Position numbers and translations under genes: made by a program. 10,588 nt of DNA from Rikenellaceae bacterium (GTDB taxonomy: Bacteria; Bacteroidota; Bacteroidia; Bacteroidales; Rikenellaceae), in the NCBI GenBank assembly GCA_020859745.1, contig JAJBVQ010000119.1, forward strand, positions 1-10,588. Reading direction: 5' to 3'. A model generated the notes under the pieces. That model was not told the origin of the DNA, ran no database searches, and saw nothing but the letters and a program-made list of their open reading frames with translations. Positions 1 to 7,057 of the stretch are shown in pieces; positions within the stretch are counted from its first letter, which is position 1, and the number at the start of each line of letters is the position of its first letter.

Positions 1-1
1 G

Positions 2-1264
2 GTCTACAAGGGTGTGATCCTACTGGCTTTGGGTGTATCGATTGCAGTCGGATTGCTGGCGGGTCTGTACCCTGCGTTCTATACCACCTCTTTCGCTCCT
101 GCTTTGGTTCTGAAAGGGAGCTTCGGGATGTCTCCGAAGGGCCGTAAGCTGCGCACGGCCCTGATCGGCTTCCAGTTCGTGGTTTCGCTGGGCTTGATCG
201 TGGCGGCCGTGTTCCTCCAGTTGCAGAACCGCTTTATGTGGAAGATGGACACGGGGATAAACCGGGAGAATATCGCGATTGTGGTTCTGAACCGGGAGTT
301 GGCCAAAGAGGAGATAAAAATTCCACTGGTCAGCGAGTTGAAATCGGATGCGAATATCGAGGACGTAGCTTTCGCCATGTCTTCCATGGGGACTTCGGAT
401 TTCTTCATGAGCTGGGGCCGCAATACGCGGGAGGGGCAGCATATCGATTTCGAGTGTTTCCCCGTCTCGTGGAACTTCGTGCGGGTCATGGGGCTGAAGG
501 TGGTGGAGGGCCGCGACTTTATCGAGGAAGACCAGACCCGCGACGGCGTGTTTATCTTCAACCAGACGGCCATGAACCGGTTCGGGATGACTCTCGACGA
601 CCAGGTCGAGGGGCATAACGGCGATATGGTGCCGATTGCGGGGGTGATGAAGGATTTCAACTACGCCTCGTTGCGCAACAACATCGGCCCGATGTGCCTC
701 TACGAGTTCGGCAAAAACACGTGGGGCGACCTGAGCGTGGCTTTTATCAAGATCAAGGGGAATCCGTTCGCTGCGGCCGACCACATCAAAAAGACGTTGG
801 CCAGGTTCGATCCGCTCTACCCGGTCGACCTTACTTTCTACGATACCGCTTTCGACAACCTGTACCGGAAAGAGCGCAAGACCACCTCGCTGATCACCGT
901 TTTTTCGCTGTTGGCTGTGATTATTTCGCTGGTGGGCGTCTTCGGGTTAGTGGTCTTCGAGACCCAGTACCGTCGCAAGGAGATCGGCGTGAGGAAAGTG
1001 CTTGGGGCTACTGTTGCCGAGATCCTCGGCATGTTCAACAAGTCTTTTGTGCGGCTCGTGCTGGTTTGCTTCGTGGTAGCGGCTCCGCTGGCCTGGTACG
1101 GAGTCACGAAGTGGCTGGAGACCTTCGCTTACCGGACTCCGGTCTACTGGTGGGTGTTTGCCCTGTCGCTGCTGGTGGTGCTGTTGATTACCTTGATTAC
1201 AGTCACCGTCCAAAGCTGGCGTGCGGCGACGGCCAATCCGGTGAGCGCGCTGAAAACGGAATAA
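2..1264 (+). CDS. ABC exporter permease, FtsX/MacB type (5'-truncated by window edge)
   Basis: Inner-membrane permease of the MacB/FtsX superfamily, which couples cytoplasmic ATP hydrolysis to export or periplasmic mechanical work. The reading frame is open to the left edge, so about 420 C-terminal residues are visible. Bacteroidota relatives are usually near 800 residues with two FtsX units, so this is probably the second half. Visible order: a hydrophobic segment ending in GLYPAFY, then GRKLRTALIGFQFVVSLGLI (start of the second unit with its membrane helix), a periplasmic domain of about 220 residues, then three membrane helices. The typical FtsX loop RRKEIGVRKVLGAT lies between the first and second of these, and the protein ends VSALKTE*. 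The substrate cannot be deduced. The downstream ATPase is the obvious partner candidate but has its own promoter region. Family call is firm; the 5' part is unseen. Confidence 0.93.
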   Translation, partial: VYKGVILLALGVSIAVGLLAGLYPAFYTTSFAPALVLKGSFGMSPKGRKLRTALIGFQFVVSLGLIVAAVFLQLQNRFMWKMDTGINRENIAIVVLNRELAKEEIKIPLVSELKSDANIEDVAFAMSSMGTSDFFMSWGRNTREGQHIDFECFPVSWNFVRVMGLKVVEGRDFIEEDQTRDGVFIFNQTAMNRFGMTLDDQVEGHNGDMVPIAGVMKDFNYASLRNNIGPMCLYEFGKNTWGDLSVAFIKIKGNPFAAADHIKKTLARFDPLYPVDLTFYDTAFDNLYRKERKTTSLITVFSLLAVIISLVGVFGLVVFETQYRRKEIGVRKVLGATVAEILGMFNKSFVRLVLVCFVVAAPLAWYGVTKWLETFAYRTPVYWWVFALSLLVVLLITLITVTVQSWRAATANPVSALKTE

Positions 1265-1270
1265 GGGACT

Positions 1271-1307
1271 GTCTAATAATTAGACGCACAGTGTCAAAAT
1301 ATTAGAC
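1271..1307. promoter_or_regulatory. Two tandem operator-like 15-mers, candidate activator (UAS) sites
   Basis: GTCTAATAATTAGAC (1271-1285) is a perfect palindrome with 7-nt arms around a central A. GTCAAAATATTAGAC (1293-1307) matches it at 12 of 15 positions, with a 22-bp centre-to-centre distance, about two helical turns. Both lie about 60-95 bp upstream of the sigma-54-like promoter at 1364-1379, the usual place for enhancer-binding-protein sites. Seen: the repeats and spacing. Inferred: binding by an NtrC-type activator, none of which is encoded in the window. Confidence 0.6.
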
Positions 1308-1363
1308 AATGCAAGCGAGATCGAAATTTCAATAATGGTTGAATCATAGTGTGTTATCGTCTG

Positions 1364-1379
1364 TGGCACGATTTCGGCA
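1364..1379 (+). promoter_or_regulatory. Sigma-54 (RpoN)-type promoter upstream of the ABC ATPase
   Basis: TGGCACG-ATTT-CGGCA matches the RpoN consensus TGGCACG-N4-TTGCW perfectly in the -24 element. It keeps the essential GC of the -12 element at the correct 12-bp phasing from GG (1365-1366) to GC (1377-1378). The -12 element deviates (CGGCA instead of TTGCA). The predicted start is near 1389-1390, giving a leader of about 38 nt before the ATPase ATG at 1428. Exporter ATPases of this kind in Bacteroidota are often found beside sigma-54 activators, which supports the reading. Confidence 0.65.
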
Positions 1380-1427
1380 CTGACAAAGGAAAACCCACAT
1401 AAAGAAGAAACAAATTCATCACAAATC

Positions 1428-2138
1428 ATGGAAAATACCATCCTGACTACCGACCCGATGCTCCGCATCGAAGACCTGAGCAAATTTTTTCGCACGGAAG
1501 AGGTCGAGACCATCGCGCTGAACAAGATCAGCATGGAGGTGGCACCCAGCGAATTCGTCGCCATCATGGGGCCGTCCGGCTGCGGCAAATCGACGCTTCT
1601 GAATATCCTGGGCCTGCTGGACAACCCCTCGGAAGGCAAATATTACCTGCTGGACAAAGAGGTGGGTTCGCTCAAGGAGAAGGAGCGCACGCTGTACCGC
1701 AAGGGGAACATCGGCTTCGTGTTCCAGAGCTTCAACCTGATCGACGAACTGAACGTTTTCGAGAACGTCGAACTGCCGTTGATCTACCTGCGTATTCCGG
1801 CCAAGAAGCGCAAGGAGATGGTGAACGACATCCTGAGCCGGATGAACATCAGCCACCGTGCGGGCCACTTTCCTCAGCAGCTCTCGGGGGGTCAGCAGCA
1901 GCGCGTGGCCATCGCCCGCGCGGTCGTGGCCCAGCCCAAGCTGATCCTGGCCGACGAACCGACCGGTAACCTGGACACCAAAAACGGCCAGGAGGTGATG
2001 ACCCTGCTGTCGGAGCTGAACCGCGAAGGGACGACCATCATCATGGTGACCCACTCGCAGCGGGACTCTACCTATGCGCACCGGATCATCAACCTGCTCG
2101 ACGGCCAGATCGTGGACAGCGTCAAGAACAACCTGTAG
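1428..2138 (+). CDS. ABC transporter ATP-binding protein, MacB/LolD-like
   Basis: Cytoplasmic ATPase subunit (236 aa) that would energise an FtsX-type permease such as the one ending at 1264. All ABC signatures are present: Walker A GPSGCGKST (residues 48-56), Q-loop Q100, signature LSGGQQQR (152-159), Walker B LILADE ending D176-E177, D-loop NLD (181-183) and switch histidine H209. Length and the motif IMGPSGCGKSTLLNILG are typical of the MacB/LolD/FtsE group. An alternative start is M11 (1458), since some relatives begin near MLRIEDLSK. The ATG at 1428 is kept because the leader fits the promoter at 1364-1379. The 163-bp gap from the permease, its own promoter and the terminator at 2167-2216 suggest a monocistronic unit under sigma-54-type control. 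The exported substrate is unknown. Confidence 0.96.
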   Translation: MENTILTTDPMLRIEDLSKFFRTEEVETIALNKISMEVAPSEFVAIMGPSGCGKSTLLNILGLLDNPSEGKYYLLDKEVGSLKEKERTLYRKGNIGFVFQSFNLIDELNVFENVELPLIYLRIPAKKRKEMVNDILSRMNISHRAGHFPQQLSGGQQQRVAIARAVVAQPKLILADEPTGNLDTKNGQEVMTLLSELNREGTTIIMVTHSQRDSTYAHRIINLLDGQIVDSVKNNL

Positions 2139-2166
2139 TCGTCTTCCGATCTTCATATATCAGTCC

Positions 2167-2216
2167 GGTTCCGGCCCGCCGCGCCCAGTCAGCGCGGCGG
2201 GCCGGAACCTTTTTTT
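2167..2216 (+). terminator. Strong intrinsic terminator after the ABC ATPase
   Basis: A perfect 18-bp, very GC-rich inverted repeat (arms 2167-2184 and 2192-2209) has a 7-nt loop (CCAGTCA) and is followed by seven T residues (2210-2216). It starts 28 nt after the ATPase stop codon and isolates that gene from the CDF transporter downstream. Confidence 0.95.
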
Positions 2217-2244
2217 ACAGGGGGCTGTCCGGATTGGCCTGCGG

Positions 2245-2274
2245 ATTGATTGTTACCGGGTTTCATTATCTTTG
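2245..2274 (+). promoter_or_regulatory. Bacteroidota-type promoter of the CDF transporter gene
   Basis: TATCTTTG at 2267-2274 matches the Bacteroidota -7 consensus TAnnTTTG exactly. ATTG at 2245-2248 is a plausible -33 element, 18 bp upstream (19-21 is usual). Transcription should start close to 2280, which is the A of the gene's ATG, so the mRNA may be leaderless or nearly so. Confidence 0.65.
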
Positions 2275-2279
2275 CTGAC

Positions 2280-3281
2280 ATGAAAGATCCGGATCAGATA
2301 AAACAGCGGGTGCAGGTGTGGATGGTGACCGTCTCGGCGGTGCTGATGGGCGGCAAGTTCCTCGCCTTCTTTCTTACCGATTCGGTCGGTATCCTGACCG
2401 ATGCGATGGAGAGCATCGTCAACGTGACCGCGGGGTTGATCACGCTGTACAGCCTCCGTCTGGCCGCCCGGCCCAAAGATGCCGGACACCCTTTCGGGCA
2501 CGGGAAAGTGGAGCTGATCTCCGCCTCGGCCGAGGGGCTGATGATCCTCGTGGCCGGCGGCCTGATCGTGTTCGAGGGGGTGCGGCGGCTCTTTTCGCCG
2601 TCGATGCCCGAACGGCTGGACATCGGTATCGTGGTGGTCGCCGTGGCCGGGCTGGCGAACTGGATTGCGGGATGGTACAGTATCCGCGTCGGGCGGAAGT
2701 GCGATTCCATCGCGCTGGTGGCAGGCGGCAAGCACTTGCAGTCCGACACTTATTCGACGGTCGGGCTGGTGGCGGGGCTTATCCTGCTGTATGTAACCAA
2801 AATACCGTGGATCGACAGCGCACTGGCCTTGCTTTTCGGGACGCTGATCGGGGTCACGGGCGTCCAGATCCTGCGCAAGACCATCGGGGGGCTGATGGAC
2901 AAGGCCGACCGCGACGTGCTGGAGCAGATCGTGCGCCTGGTGTCGGAGAACCGCAGGCCGGAGTGGATCGACGTGCACAACCTGAAGGCGATCCGGTACG
3001 GAAGTTTCCTCTATGTGGACTGCGACCTGACCCTGCCGTGGTACTACAATATCTCGCAGGGGCACGACGCCTGCGAAGCCCTGAAACATACGTTGCAGGA
3101 GGGGTTCGACGGGCGGGTGCTGGTCTCGATCCACTCCGACTCGTGCGGGGAGAAACACTGTGTCCATTGCCAGGTGTGCGACTGTCCGTACCGCCGTTCG
3201 CCGTTCGAGGGGGCGCGGGCCCTGACCCTGGCCGAGATGACCGAAAGCGACGAGGCCCGCAGCGCGGAGGGCCGGGAATAA
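2280..3281 (+). CDS. Cation diffusion facilitator (CDF) family metal exporter
   Basis: Inner-membrane metal/proton antiporter of the YiiP/FieF fold, 333 aa. The start at 2280 is chosen over an upstream TTG (2250) because the -7 box lies between them. It shows the CDF motif HPFGHGK (residues 70-76), the TM5 metal pair H152-xxx-D156 (HLQSD), and C-terminal cytoplasmic-domain ligands aligning with YiiP: H233, H262, H285 and D287 (IHSD). Aligning by eye on HPFGHGK, the YiiP TM2 pair D45/D49 corresponds to E44/N48 here (DAMESIVN), so the transport site is not canonical. A short Cys-rich tail (C289, C294, C297, C300, C302) follows the cytoplasmic domain and could bind metal; I recall similar tails in other Bacteroidota CDF proteins. 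Metal specificity (Zn, Fe, Mn, Co) cannot be read from the sequence. It stands alone between a strong terminator and a small gene. Confidence 0.95.
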   Translation: MKDPDQIKQRVQVWMVTVSAVLMGGKFLAFFLTDSVGILTDAMESIVNVTAGLITLYSLRLAARPKDAGHPFGHGKVELISASAEGLMILVAGGLIVFEGVRRLFSPSMPERLDIGIVVVAVAGLANWIAGWYSIRVGRKCDSIALVAGGKHLQSDTYSTVGLVAGLILLYVTKIPWIDSALALLFGTLIGVTGVQILRKTIGGLMDKADRDVLEQIVRLVSENRRPEWIDVHNLKAIRYGSFLYVDCDLTLPWYYNISQGHDACEALKHTLQEGFDGRVLVSIHSDSCGEKHCVHCQVCDCPYRRSPFEGARALTLAEMTESDEARSAEGRE

Positions 3282-3306
3282 ACGATCGACAACGATATTT
3301 TGTGTA

Positions 3307-3624
3307 ATGGGACTCTTCCGAAAAAATAAACCGCAAGCCGAATACCCTTTTGCCGATGCTCCAGACACCGCCGTATTCACCTGTATCCATGTCCTCTCCG
3401 GTAGCGAGCCGATTCGATGCGTCACCCATGACGAAGACGACGGAGCGTGGCAATTCTTGTGCGGCGGCGAACACGAAGAGGCCGACGCCCGCATCGCATC
3501 CCTTCACAGCATCTGGAAACTCGACCCTTCGGTCGGCCAATTAGCCGGGATGTCCCTCGGTTCCTATGCCTGGCGCACCGAAGCGGCGGCGTCCTGGAAC
3601 ATTCGCCGCACCCGATCGGACTAA
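3307..3624 (+). CDS. Small conserved hypothetical protein
   Basis: A 105-residue cytoplasmic protein without signal peptide or membrane segment. The pattern is HVLSG, then V-T-H-D-E-D-D-G-A-W-Q-F-L-C-G-G (residues ~39-54), then DARIASLHSIWKLDPS (~60-75), then a short end rich in W and R. From memory this resembles a widespread family of small uncharacterised proteins with an (S/T)HDxDDGxWQFL core; I cannot give a domain name with certainty and assign no function. The ATG at 3307 lies 25 nt after the CDF stop. A degenerate -7-like TATTTTG (3295-3301) precedes it. It ends 17 nt before the hexosaminidase start, so the two may be co-transcribed. Against its being spurious: the family-like core and the tight spacing on both sides. 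Confidence 0.75.
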   Translation: MGLFRKNKPQAEYPFADAPDTAVFTCIHVLSGSEPIRCVTHDEDDGAWQFLCGGEHEEADARIASLHSIWKLDPSVGQLAGMSLGSYAWRTEAAASWNIRRTRSD

Positions 3625-3641
3625 CCCAACCAACCATAATT

Positions 3642-5552
3642 ATGATAAGAAAACCTAAATTCCTGACCCTGCTGCTGGCCGCAGTGCTGTTGTGCGGCTC
3701 ATCGGCCAGCGCTTACGAATCGCAGGGCAAATTCGGCCTGATCCCGCAACCCCGGTCGCTGAAAGAGGGGCAGGGGAGCTATATGTTCAACCGGTTTACC
3801 GTAGCTTACGAGCCGGGCAACGCGGAGCTGGCCGGAATCGCCGACCTGTTCGGGCAGAAAGTGACCCCGGCCACCGGCCTGCCTTTCGTGACGGTCACGT
3901 CGCCGAAAAAGGCCAACGTGGTCTTCGTGCTGGCGGCCGACACGACGCTGGGTGCGGAAGGCTACCGGCTCTCGGTGACGCCGAAAGGCGTGACAATCAC
4001 GGCACAGGAGCCGGCGGGGATCTTTTACGGGATGCAGACGCTGTTGCAGCTGTTACCGGAGGAGATCAAAAGCCCGGCGTTGGCCGAGGGAGTGGCGTGG
4101 ACGGTGCCGGCTGTCGAGATCGCGGACAAGCCACGGTTTGCGTGGCGCGGGATGATGCTGGACGTGAGCCGTCACTGGTTCACGAAGGAGGAGGTGAAGC
4201 GTTTTATCGACGAGATGGCGGAGTACAAGATGAACCGGTTCCACTGGCACCTGACGGACGACCAGGGGTGGCGCATCCGGATCGACGCGCTGCCGAGGCT
4301 CACCGAAGTGGGGGCCTGGCGCGCCCCGCGCGTGGGCGACTGGTGGGGGCGCGAGCCGCAGCGGCCGGGTGAGGCGGCTACTTATGGCGGTTTTTATTCT
4401 AAGGCGGACATTGCGGAGGTAGTGGAATACGCGCGGCGGCGGTATGTGACGATCATGCCGGAGATCGATGTGCCGGGCCACTCGGTGGCGGCGTTGGCGG
4501 CCTATCCGGAGCTGGCCTGCATGCAGGCGCCGGAGGCGGTCAACGTGGGCAACAAGTTCTACGGGATCGACGAGAATTCGCTCTGTATCGGGGGGGCCAA
4601 GACGATGGAGTACATGGAAAAGATCTTCGCGGAGGTGGCGGAGATGTTTCCGGGCGAGTATATCCATGTGGGGGGCGACGAGTGTTTCAAGGGGTTTTGG
4701 GCGAAGTGCCCGAAGTGCACGAAGCTGATGCGGGAGAAGGGGCTGAAGGATGTGAATGCGTTGCAGAGCTGGTTCATCCACGAGATGGAGGGTCTCCTCA
4801 AGGCGAAGGGCAAGAAGCTGGTGGGCTGGGACGAGATCCACGAGGGCGGCCTGACGCCGGAGGCGACGGTGATGAGCTGGCGCGGAATGAAGGGGGGCAT
4901 TTTGGCGGCCGAACAGGGGCACCATGTCATCATGACGCCGGACAACCATTGCTATATCGACCTGTATCAGGGCGAGCCGACGGTGGAGCCGAACACCTAT
5001 TCGATGTGCCGGCTGACCGATTCCTACAACTGGGACCCGGTGCCGGCGGGGATCGATCCTTCCTATATTATCGGCGGGCAGGGCAACCTGTGGGCGGAAT
5101 CGGTGCCGACGTTCCGCCATGCGGAGTATATGGCGTGGCCGCGGGGCTGGGCGCTGGCGGAGGTGTTCTGGACGGACGGTCAGCTTAAGGATTGGCCGGG
5201 TTTCGTCCGACGCGTGGAGAAGCATTTCCGACGTGCGGACGCGGCGGACGTGAACCATGCGCGGAGCATGTACAACGCTATTGTGACCACGGAGGCGGAT
5301 TCGCTGGGAACGCTCCGGGTGTCGCTGGCCACGGAGATCCCGGGGCTGGAGATTTACTATTCGTTTGACAATACGATCCCGGACTTGCATGGGTTGAAGT
5401 ACACCGTTCCGGTGGTGGTGCCGCTGAATGCGAGCCGGATCACGGTGGCGACCTACCGGGGGACGGAACCGGTGGGAGCTTTGATCCGGCTGGAGGTGAA
5501 GGATTTGAAAGCGCGCGCGGTGAAGTCTGAACGGGTTATCGGAAATATTTAA
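3642..5552 (+). CDS. Secreted GH20 beta-N-acetylhexosaminidase
   Basis: Glycoside hydrolase family 20 exo-enzyme (636 aa) that removes terminal beta-linked GlcNAc or GalNAc from glycoconjugates by substrate-assisted catalysis; in a gut Bacteroidota it would act on host or dietary glycans in the periplasm or at the surface. The frame is open far upstream, but the ATG at 3642 is chosen because it begins a clear signal peptide (MIRKPKF, hydrophobic core, cleavage likely after SSASA, residue 24). Domains: GH20 N-terminal domain ~30-165; TIM barrel ~168-510 with RGMMLDVSRHW (169-179), FHWHLTDDQGWR (200-211), the catalytic pair D346-E347 in HVGGDE, and WDE (396-398); and a C-terminal beta domain ~550-625 (YYSFDNTIPD) like the chitobiase C-terminal domain. 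No susC/susD genes are adjacent, so it looks like a stand-alone enzyme. Length is typical of bacterial GH20. Confidence 0.96.
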   Translation: MIRKPKFLTLLLAAVLLCGSSASAYESQGKFGLIPQPRSLKEGQGSYMFNRFTVAYEPGNAELAGIADLFGQKVTPATGLPFVTVTSPKKANVVFVLAADTTLGAEGYRLSVTPKGVTITAQEPAGIFYGMQTLLQLLPEEIKSPALAEGVAWTVPAVEIADKPRFAWRGMMLDVSRHWFTKEEVKRFIDEMAEYKMNRFHWHLTDDQGWRIRIDALPRLTEVGAWRAPRVGDWWGREPQRPGEAATYGGFYSKADIAEVVEYARRRYVTIMPEIDVPGHSVAALAAYPELACMQAPEAVNVGNKFYGIDENSLCIGGAKTMEYMEKIFAEVAEMFPGEYIHVGGDECFKGFWAKCPKCTKLMREKGLKDVNALQSWFIHEMEGLLKAKGKKLVGWDEIHEGGLTPEATVMSWRGMKGGILAAEQGHHVIMTPDNHCYIDLYQGEPTVEPNTYSMCRLTDSYNWDPVPAGIDPSYIIGGQGNLWAESVPTFRHAEYMAWPRGWALAEVFWTDGQLKDWPGFVRRVEKHFRRADAADVNHARSMYNAIVTTEADSLGTLRVSLATEIPGLEIYYSFDNTIPDLHGLKYTVPVVVPLNASRITVATYRGTEPVGALIRLEVKDLKARAVKSERVIGNI

Positions 5553-5572
5553 AGCGGGCGGCACGAGAACAA

Positions 5573-5600
5573 CGATACCGGTTCGGCGAAAGGCGGTATT
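5573..5600. other. Weak hairpin in the gap after the GH20 gene
   Basis: CGATACCG (5573-5580) can pair with CGGTATTG (5594-5600 and the following base), an 8-bp stem with one G-U pair and a 13-nt loop, 20 nt after the hexosaminidase stop. There is no T tract, so it is not a convincing intrinsic terminator. It might be a 3'-end-stabilising structure. Otherwise I see no gene in 5553-5829 apart from the terminator at 5668-5714 and a 7-bp hairpin at 5791-5807. Confidence 0.35.
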
Positions 5601-5667
5601 GCTTGCCCGACGTGGCATACGTCTCCGCTCGGAAGCGCAGCCGATGCCGTTTCAAATCGCGCGCCGT

Positions 5668-5714
5668 GGAAAATCGTCCCCGAAGCTCTTGTAGGGCTTC
5701 GGGGGCGATTTTCC
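5668..5714. terminator. Bidirectional terminator between convergent genes
   Basis: Nineteen-base arms (5668-5686 and 5696-5714) pair with one G-U wobble around a 9-nt loop. The arms begin GGAAAA and end TTTTCC, so each strand reads a GC-rich stem followed by a T run. It lies about 115 nt from both the GH20 stop and the ChrA stop on the opposite strand, the expected place for a shared terminator. Confidence 0.85.
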
Positions 5715-5829
5715 ATATAAGGCGTGGCGCGATTTTATTGGGAGGAGACTGCCCTGCGCAGGCGGCGTCCGCGTGGCCGCGGCGGGATGTGAGATGCTGC
5801 GCATCTCCGATCTCCGAATAACCGGGCGG

Positions 5830-6351
5830 CTAATAGAACAGATAGCCTGCCAGGCCGGCCAGCACGATCAGCAGGATGGGATTCACCTTGCGGATCGCCG
5901 CTACCAGCACCAATCCGAAAATCACATAGCTTTTCCAGTCGATGAAATTGTCCGGCGTTAGCAGCATCAGCGCCGCCGACAGGATCAGCCCGATCACCAC
6001 GGGACGCAGCGCCTTCATCACTTGGGCCACATAGGGATTGTCCTTCATCTTCAGGTAAAAGCGCGAGGCGATGAGCATGATGATCAGCGACGGCGCGCAA
6101 ACTCCCAGCGTGGCTAGTGCCGAACCCCACACCGAACCGGTCGCCGTGTATCCGATGTAGGTCGCGCTGTTGATCGCGATAGGCCCCGGCGTCATTTGCG
6201 AGATCGCGATGATGTCCGCGAACTGCGACGCGGTGATCCACCCGTGTTCGGTCACCACCTCGGCCTGGATCAGCGAGATCATCGCGTAACCGCCTCCGAA
6301 GCCGAATACGCCGATCTTGAAAAACGTCAGGAAAAGTTGAAGGTAGAGCAT
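5830..6351 (-). CDS. Chromate transporter (ChrA) family protein, short form, second of pair
   Basis: Membrane protein of 173 aa consisting of a single CHR domain (short-chain ChrA type). Signatures: FFKIGVFGFGGGYAM near the N-terminus, then the conserved MTPGPIAINSATYIGY segment, followed by several hydrophobic helices and a C-terminus ending GYLFY*. Short CHR proteins generally occur as two adjacent genes whose products have opposite membrane orientation and work together; the partner starts upstream with only 4 nt between its stop and this ATG. The family is known for chromate/sulfate antiport, but for many members the substrate is unproven, so chromate export in this organism is inference. 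Transcription probably ends at 5668-5714. Confidence 0.93.
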   Translation of the reverse strand: MLYLQLFLTFFKIGVFGFGGGYAMISLIQAEVVTEHGWITASQFADIIAISQMTPGPIAINSATYIGYTATGSVWGSALATLGVCAPSLIIMLIASRFYLKMKDNPYVAQVMKALRPVVIGLILSAALMLLTPDNFIDWKSYVIFGLVLVAAIRKVNPILLIVLAGLAGYLFY

Positions 6352-6355
6352 GGCG

Positions 6356-6901
6356 TTATTTCCGGCTTAGGCGTTTCGATTTCCAATAGGTGTAGGCGAT
6401 TCCCGCCGCGATCCCGCCCGCGATGAACCAGATCGGCGACAGTTTGAGCCAGATCGCTACGGCGATGATGATGAATACGCCGTACTCCCAGTACTTCAGC
6501 CCTTTGGCGAACGCGAAAACGGGTTGCAGGATCAGGGCTACCACGGCGGGTCGCATCCCCTTGAAAACGCTGTTCACCGTGGGATTCTGGTAGATGCGGG
6601 AAAAGAAAATGGCGATCACCAGCAGGATGATGAACGAGGGCAGGACGGTGCCCAGGAACGCCGCCACGGCACCCCGCGTGCGGAATATCTTGTAACCGAC
6701 CATGATCGACACGTTGACGGCCATCGGCCCCGGCGCCGACTGGGCCACGGCCAGCAGGTTGATGAACTCTTCTTTGTCGACCCAGTGCCGCTTGTCGATC
6801 ACCTCTTTCTGGATGATGGGTATCATGGCGTACCCGCCGCCGAAGGTGAAGCAGCCGATCTTGAAGAAAGAGACGAACATGGTGAGCAGGTGGCGGAGCA
6901 T
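6356..6901 (-). CDS. Chromate transporter (ChrA) family protein, short form, first of pair
   Basis: Single-domain CHR membrane protein, 181 aa from the ATG at 6901. A longer frame begins at a TTG at 6937, but that codon lies inside the promoter -7 box, so it is rejected as start. Signatures: MFVSFFKIGCFTFGGGYAMI, then HWVDKEEFINLLAVAQSAPGPMAVN (shared CHR motif with PGP), then hydrophobic helices and a basic tail KSKRLSRK*. It resembles its downstream partner throughout the N-terminal half (GGGYAM and PGP motifs aligned), consistent with an old tandem duplication. The two genes form an operon with a 4-nt gap. Substrate is unproven; chromate or another oxyanion is the family expectation. Confidence 0.93.
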   Translation of the reverse strand: MLRHLLTMFVSFFKIGCFTFGGGYAMIPIIQKEVIDKRHWVDKEEFINLLAVAQSAPGPMAVNVSIMVGYKIFRTRGAVAAFLGTVLPSFIILLVIAIFFSRIYQNPTVNSVFKGMRPAVVALILQPVFAFAKGLKYWEYGVFIIIAVAIWLKLSPIWFIAGGIAAGIAYTYWKSKRLSRK

Positions 6902-6934
6902 GGAGGGGGATTTTACGGTCCGGACGCAAAAGTA

Positions 6935-6942
6935 CAAAGATA
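6935..6942 (-). promoter_or_regulatory. -7 promoter element of the chrA pair
   Basis: On the minus strand TATCTTTG is an exact match to TAnnTTTG, 33 nt upstream of the ATG at 6901. A TTTG lies 17 bp further upstream (plus positions 6960-6963), slightly closer than the usual 19-21 bp for the -33 element. This would give a leader of roughly 25-28 nt. The promoter sits directly beside a remnant of the duplicated lipoprotein gene. Confidence 0.6.
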
Positions 6943-6975
6943 GTGCCGGGCGTGCAAAACAAAGCGGGGTTGCTC

Positions 6976-7057
6976 GTATTGCATTTTTCAGGGGTGTAAG
7001 CCAAGCAATAGGCGTGCTTGTCCTCTTCGGAATATTGGCTGTCCTCGAAACGAGCCA
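6976..7057 (-). pseudogene. Detached 3' fragment of the JAMM-like lipoprotein gene (copy T'')
   Basis: Eighty-two nucleotides match 8404-8485 in the lipoprotein gene at about 88 percent (some 10 differences counted by eye, no indel). Read in the same frame it encodes ARFEDSQYSEEDKHAYCLAY and then a few further matching residues up to EKCNT, against ARFEGSQYSEEDKHAYCLAY in the intact protein. The match ends exactly at the terminator of the upstream small gene on one side and 34 nt from the chrA -7 box on the other. It lacks both the preceding domain and the last ~35 codons, so it is a remnant and not a gene. Confidence 0.85.

Noticed and set aside
1265..1310. GGGACTGTCTAATAA at the end of the permease gene as an insertion-sequence terminus
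   Set aside because: It loosely resembles inverted-repeat ends of some transposons, but there is no matching second end, target duplication or transposase. The tandem operator explanation fits the spacing to the promoter better.
2253..3494. 413-codon minus-strand open frame opposite the CDF gene
   Set aside because: Shadow of GC-rich coding DNA: the composition is rich in R, H, P and Q with no motif, while the plus strand encodes a clear CDF transporter.
3447..3641. N-terminal extension of the GH20 frame by 65 codons
   Set aside because: It overlaps the small hypothetical gene in another frame and would bury the signal peptide that begins at 3642.
4053..5618. 521-codon minus-strand open frame opposite the GH20 gene
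   Set aside because: Antisense shadow with low-complexity R/H/L/P composition; the plus-strand frame carries all GH20 catalytic motifs.
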